Positions 59,251 to 64,000 of a DNA stretch of 64,000 nt are shown here, piece by piece. Below the pieces are notes generated by a model that made no database searches, was not told the origin of the DNA, and saw only the letters and a list, made by a program, of their open reading frames with translations. The stretch is from positions 3,631,001 through 3,695,000 of the forward strand of contig NC_071354.1 in the NCBI RefSeq assembly GCF_943734655.1, in the 5' to 3' direction. The translations under genes were made by a program, and so were the position numbers. The stretch is from Sabethes cyaneus (lineage: Eukaryota; Arthropoda; Insecta; Diptera; Culicidae). The stretch's first letter is position 1; each line of letters opens with the position of its first letter.

Positions 59251-59935
59251 ATTTCGTGCAGACAATTTTTCTTAGAGTTTTCTATACAAAATACGCTAAT
59301 TCAACCAACCGCCAGAAGTACGTTGAATCGAAGTTTCGAGAAACATGTTCACGCAGCCTCTTTCCGCTAGAAATGTACACCGAACGTTCTAGGAACTTCT
59401 TTCCTATGCTTTCGTCCGCTTCCACTTCGTCCAGCAATACATTTGGTCTAACCTTCTCGTGACGACCAATACTCCGCGCCAAGTAGTATAAATACGGGCG
59501 TTTAAGGTTCAAACACGCATCATAGATTTTGTTATATCTGAATTTAAAGTTAAAGTTGAATAAGGATAAGCTGACTCTAAGATGAGACGTGTCAACTCGT
59601 AGCAAATTTTCATACCATTTTAGACCAGCCGTTGATTGGCCGAATTGAACTGCTTTGCACGCGTGAAAAAACACAAAAACGACACTCAGTTGTGTTGTTA
59701 AGAACAACATATATATATCTTTTGCTAAAACTGCTAAGCAACGTGGAAAAAGTATCGAAAATTTGCTGAAAAGAAGACAAACAAGCCAGTTGTCACGTCC
59801 TGTTCTAGAGCTGACTCGATATAATTATTTAACATTTTGATATACCTATGGACAGAAACATAATTACTTTAGTGCACTTGTTAAGCAAGTTCCACAGGAA
59901 TTATAGAACACGTATGTTCAACCACTCCCACCCAA
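59251..59935. other. No gene recognised
   Basis: The minus frame at 59282-59710 has no domain and no clear codon bias. Confidence 0.35.
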
Positions 59936-61100
59936 GGCTTGAGCTTGGACTTGGACCTGGACCTGAACTTGGAACTGGACTTGGACTTGGATCTAAACTT
60001 GGACTTGAATTTGCACTTGGACTTGGACTTGAACCTGGATTTGGACTTGTACTTGTACTTGGATTTGGTCTTCGACTTGTCTTTGGGTTAGTATTTAGAC
60101 TTGGATTTGGACTTGGACTTAGCCTTCGACTTTCATTTAGACTAGGATTTGGACTTGGGCTTGGACCGGGACTCGGACTTGGACTTGGACTTGAATTTGG
60201 ACTTACTCTTGGACTTGGACTTAGGCTTGGACTGGGAGTCGGACTTGGACTTGGACTTGGACTTGGCCTTCGGTTAGCGCTTAGACTTGGATTTGGACAT
60301 GGATTCAGCCTTCGACTTGCATTTAGACTAGGATTTGGACTTGGGCTGGGACCGGGACTCGGACTTGGCCTTGAACTTGGACTTGGACTTGGACTGGGAC
60401 TTGGACTTGGACTTGGACTTGGACTTGGACTTGGACTTGGACTTGGACTTGGACTTGGACTTGGACTTGGACTTGGACTTGGACTTGGACTTGGACTTGG
60501 ACTTGGATTTGGACTTGGACTTGGACTTGGACTTGGACTTGGACTTGGACTTGGACTTGGACTTGGACTTGCACTTGGACTTGGACTTGGACTTGGACTT
60601 GGACTTGGACTTGGACTTGGACTTGGACTTGGACTTGGACTTGGACTTGGACTTGGACTTGGACTTGGACTTGGACTTGGACTTGGACTTGGACTTGGAC
60701 TTGGACTTGGACTTGGACTTGGACTTGGACTTGGACTTGGACTTGGACTTGGACTTGGACTTGGACTTGGACTTGGACTTGGACTTGGACTTGGACTTGG
60801 ACTTGGACTTGGACTTGGACTTGGACTTGGACTTGGACTTGGACTTGGACTTGGACTTGGACTTGGACTTGGACTTGGACTTGGACTTGGACTTGGACTT
60901 GGACTTGGACTTGGACTTGGACTTGGACTTGGACTTGGACTTGGACTTGGACTTGGACTTGGACTTGGACTTGGACTTGGACTTGGACTTGGACTTGGAC
61001 TTGGACTTGGACTTGGACTTGGACTTGGACTTGGACTTGGACTTGGACTTGGACTTGGACTTGGACTTGGACTTGGACTTGGACTTAGACATAGACATGA
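59936..61100 (+). repeat. Hexanucleotide satellite, (GGACTT)n
   Basis: About 1.16 kb of a 6-bp unit. The right half (about 60573-61083) is perfect. The left ~460 bp is increasingly degenerate but stays in 6-bp register. Within the left part, AGCCTTCGAC...TTAGACTAGGATTTGGACTT occurs at 60121 and again at 60307, a 186-bp (31-unit) shift, so an internal block duplicated after it had diverged. Frames stay open by unit length (Gly-Leu, Asp-Leu, Lys-Ser); I do not call a protein. Confidence 0.97.
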
Positions 61101-64000
61101 ACTTGGATTTGAATGTTATCTAAACCAGACTAATATCGGAGGGGACATTTTGTTATATTTCAGAGATAACCAAACTCCAATAAATTCGTACAAACTAAAT
61201 AAATCTAAGTTGAGTAATAACAATGTAATTGGCATGACCGATCATTATTATCTCAAACGTTATAAATCTAATGTAGAAGTCAGATGCTCGCATAATGTTT
61301 TACAATCTGCCGATCTCCAAATTTCCTCTTTGTAAACATAAACTTTTACTTCAACATTTGCGAAAACTTTCTTCGCTCGAGCGAATTGTTGAAATTACAG
61401 CAGCTTTTGGTCACTTTTAGTATTAAGAATATGGTAATTTCGAGCGTGAATATATCAAACAAACCGGTCCAAACCCCTGTCGCTGCAGTTTCAGCATCAC
61501 AATCAAATGCTGGTTTCATCAGCAAAAACAAGCAAACATTTTCGTAAACAATTCGCACGAACCAGATTATGATGTCATCTATTGTATTTTCACTGTCCTT
61601 TTTTATTCAAGTTGAATAAAAAATGAGCAAGTGTAAACAAAATGTGAAAATAAGAATTTTTTTGAATGTTTTACCAATCACTAATATAAAAAATAAGGCA
61701 ATTTTCAAAACTTTTATTTTCGTGTGATTTTGACCAGGGAGTAATTCACCACTTTACAAAACTTTGTAATTTGTAACTTATAATTATTTGTTAAACCAAG
61801 TTAATACAAACGCACGTTATCAATTGAATTATGAGGGCTTACTGCCAATTCCAAAAACAGCTTGGTGTGATCCATCACCACTGAATGCGGCAACCGCAAC
61901 GCATTTGAATTTCTCATGTTCAATTAAAAGTAAAATTTAACTGCTGTCGGAAGAAAACTTGCATTGCGCTACCAACTAGGGTGCTGTTTCGCCCGGCCGC
62001 TATTTCGAACAATGTGTCAACTCGTCAAAAATGCAACCACGGCCGGCAGGCAGAGCTAATCGGCTTACGTAATCGTTACACATTTTCATCGCGGAATAGT
62101 CAATCAGGACGGACGGTGGCAGCCAGCTTCGCCAGCTGTTCGTTCGTTGCCGGCGATGATGAATAAATGACACTAACAAACCGCATCATACAGTTTACCC
62201 GACTAACACATAGGGTTGAATGCAGAAAAAACAGTATTTCCAACTCACACGCCGTGTGTTGGCTCTATTTCCTGGCTGCGCGCTGCCACTTGCCTGAATA
62301 GTGAGCGTCAATCATGCAAGACCTCGAAGCTTAATTTTCCGTAAGGCGTATCGATCACCACACGTCAAACCGCACGGTAGAATCTGCAACGATCAGTGAG
62401 TGTGGTCGGCCATTGTTAGACAGATCCATGGGCCCGCGGGCAGGCGTAGTCGCAGTCGCACACTAATTGGAACATCCAACGAGCAAAGCAACATCGATCG
62501 CCATGTGTGCGGTTTTCTTTTCAGGTATTGTGACAATGACGTATGCGGGCCAATATGCGGTGGCACATTTCACGGCTTAAATTGGACGATTTTAGTCAAA
62601 TTATGCCAATCAAAGGCAGATGAATCGGTTTTCAGATGGCAGCAATGATCGAATCTAGATTTACGGTCCAGATTTGCAAACATGTGTTTCGCAGCACCGT
62701 CCAATCCACCCGGAGCTCAGTGGAATGTCACGCTTCATTCAACTTTTTGCCTTACTAAACGACGGTCCTCGTCCCCCCAGTTCCTTGTCCCCGAAAGCCG
62801 AATGCTGTAGCACACCGACTAAAGCGTAGTAGAATGACGATTGATCACGATCTTCGAGCGCTAACCAGCTGCAACCGTTCGGTGGTGTATAAAGTGGCCC
62901 AACTCTGCCAACAACACAACAACCCAACACAAACGTAACGCAACTATCTGGCGATCGTCGATGAATTTTGCATTTACTATTGACTGATTGTCTCAGCTCT
63001 CAGCTGGTAGTATACAGTCGATTAGTTGTGCTGGTAACCTGCAAACCAACACGATTTTCTAGTTTACCGACGGCGTTTACCGTGAACTGATACTGCCATA
63101 GTGTCCATACAATACTGGTTGATTTATTTCGAATGTTGGAAATAATCAACTTTGTCTGTTATTTAGTGCTTTCCAATAACAACTTTTTAAAAAAATCTTT
63201 CATTATTTTTTTTAAGTATCAGTTTTGGGGGAGGGGGGGGGGGGGTAAAACCCAGTATAGTGGTTAACATTCACGCCGCTCACAGAAGTTACGAAAGACC
63301 TAAGCTGCTAAAGCAACTAAACCTAATCAAATAAAAATTTATTTTGGTTTTTTGATTTCAGAGTCGCTCTAAATGGCTCTAAATATCATGAAATGCAAAT
63401 GTCAACGATTCTCTCGATCTACGGACTCAGGGAGACACATCTTATACCTACATTGATATTTGTCACGTCAATTTGAATGTCAATTGGAAAAACACGATTT
63501 ATTGTTTAAAGCGCCTAAAATTTTAAAACCGAAAAGAGTTGCCTATGTGGTGTCGAGTTTGGCCGGCCGTAACGCTTCCATTCCAATATATATCTTGGTA
63601 CGTGACAATACTCAATAACAAATTCCAATGCAAAGAGTAAAGCTTACTACCACTAGTATCTTCTTTCTGATTGTTAAACTAAATTTTAAACTGCATTTTT
63701 AATTGTATTTGTCTACTAAGAGCAAATGTTTGTTTTAGGTCAGAAACAAAAAGTCCAAAATTTGGTGCCATGCCATGCCAACATAATCGGTGGTTAGTAG
63801 GCTGCGCGAAATAACTTTAATAAATCCAAACGTAACGTTGGTGTCAAACAGTATTTTTTTCTGTGAGTTTTTTCAGATTACTAAAAAGTAGTATTTTCAC
63901 GATTTAAGGTTTTGGGAACTTATTATTACGAAGAAACCAACTTTTTAGGCTTTGTATCAACAAAGAAGGTTAGTTTTAATTAATTGAGACGGTGTCATTG
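61101..64000. other. No gene recognised; GC-richer patch 62.0-62.95 kb
   Basis: Open frames at 61981-62166, 62400-62648 (+) and 62739-62930 (-) have no domains. A TATAAA at 62888-62893 lies in GC-richer DNA, but no initiator stands at the expected distance, so I do not call a promoter. A G-rich run of about 20 nt (one A) lies at 63227-63246. The rest is AT-rich. Confidence 0.35.

Noticed and set aside
59848..61335. 495-codon Gly-Leu-rich plus-strand frame and Lys-Ser / Asp-Leu frames
   Set aside because: All derive from (GGACTT)n; no unique domain is present on either side.
62888..62893. TATA box of an unknown gene
   Set aside because: No initiator motif at about +30 and no coding exon downstream; isolated TATAAA is common by chance.

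Overview
This window looks like nuclear DNA of a dipteran, most probably a mosquito. The reasons are an insect-type U6 snRNA, a fly-like FKBP12 and an EFR3/rolling-blackout gene with short introns, set in AT-rich, transposon-littered DNA with Jockey-like LINEs, Tc1/mariner remnants and tRNA-derived SINEs. The species assignment is inference. Only two protein-coding host genes can be defended. Nearly all other long reading frames are transposon debris, low-complexity repeats or chance frames, many without an ATG.

Layout. 1-8.8 kb holds dispersed repeats, SINE pieces and LINE scraps. 8.9-9.04 kb is an intact U6 snRNA gene (+) with its promoter. 10.5-13.7 kb is a nest of two decayed LINEs and a mariner transposase, all on the minus strand. 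16.36 kb has a TATA/initiator core promoter. 17.1-24.4 kb is a U6 cluster on the minus strand, with one intact gene and three decayed relatives, interleaved with LINE remnants. 26-30 kb has SINEs and a BEL/Pao retrotransposon fragment. 30-34.9 kb has no gene I can call. 35-36.6 kb has a mariner remnant and small foldback elements.

Host genes. FKBP12 lies at 37156-37797 (+, three exons, 108 aa). EFR3 lies at 41627-38962 (-, four exons, 799 aa). They converge. Every splice junction needed to rebuild them is visible, and both totals are exact multiples of three.

42-48 kb holds a relatively fresh Jockey-like LINE carrying a palindromic MITE, minisatellite and microsatellite arrays, more LINE scraps and a MITE with an exact 10-bp duplication. 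50.4-51.65 kb and 59.9-61.1 kb are two long hexanucleotide arrays of different sequence. 55-59 kb is another nest of LINE and mariner remnants. 61.1-64 kb has nothing I recognise.

The most notable system is a small family of insertions, at 22.1 kb and 56.1 kb and probably 35.75 kb. Two of them carry a complete type-I hammerhead ribozyme core with an unusual loopless palindromic stem III. Each has inverted partial arms, a ~36-nt one-sided tail and an exact 12-bp target-site duplication, and each interrupts a LINE reading frame. This architecture fits non-autonomous Penelope-like retroelements (retrozyme-like).
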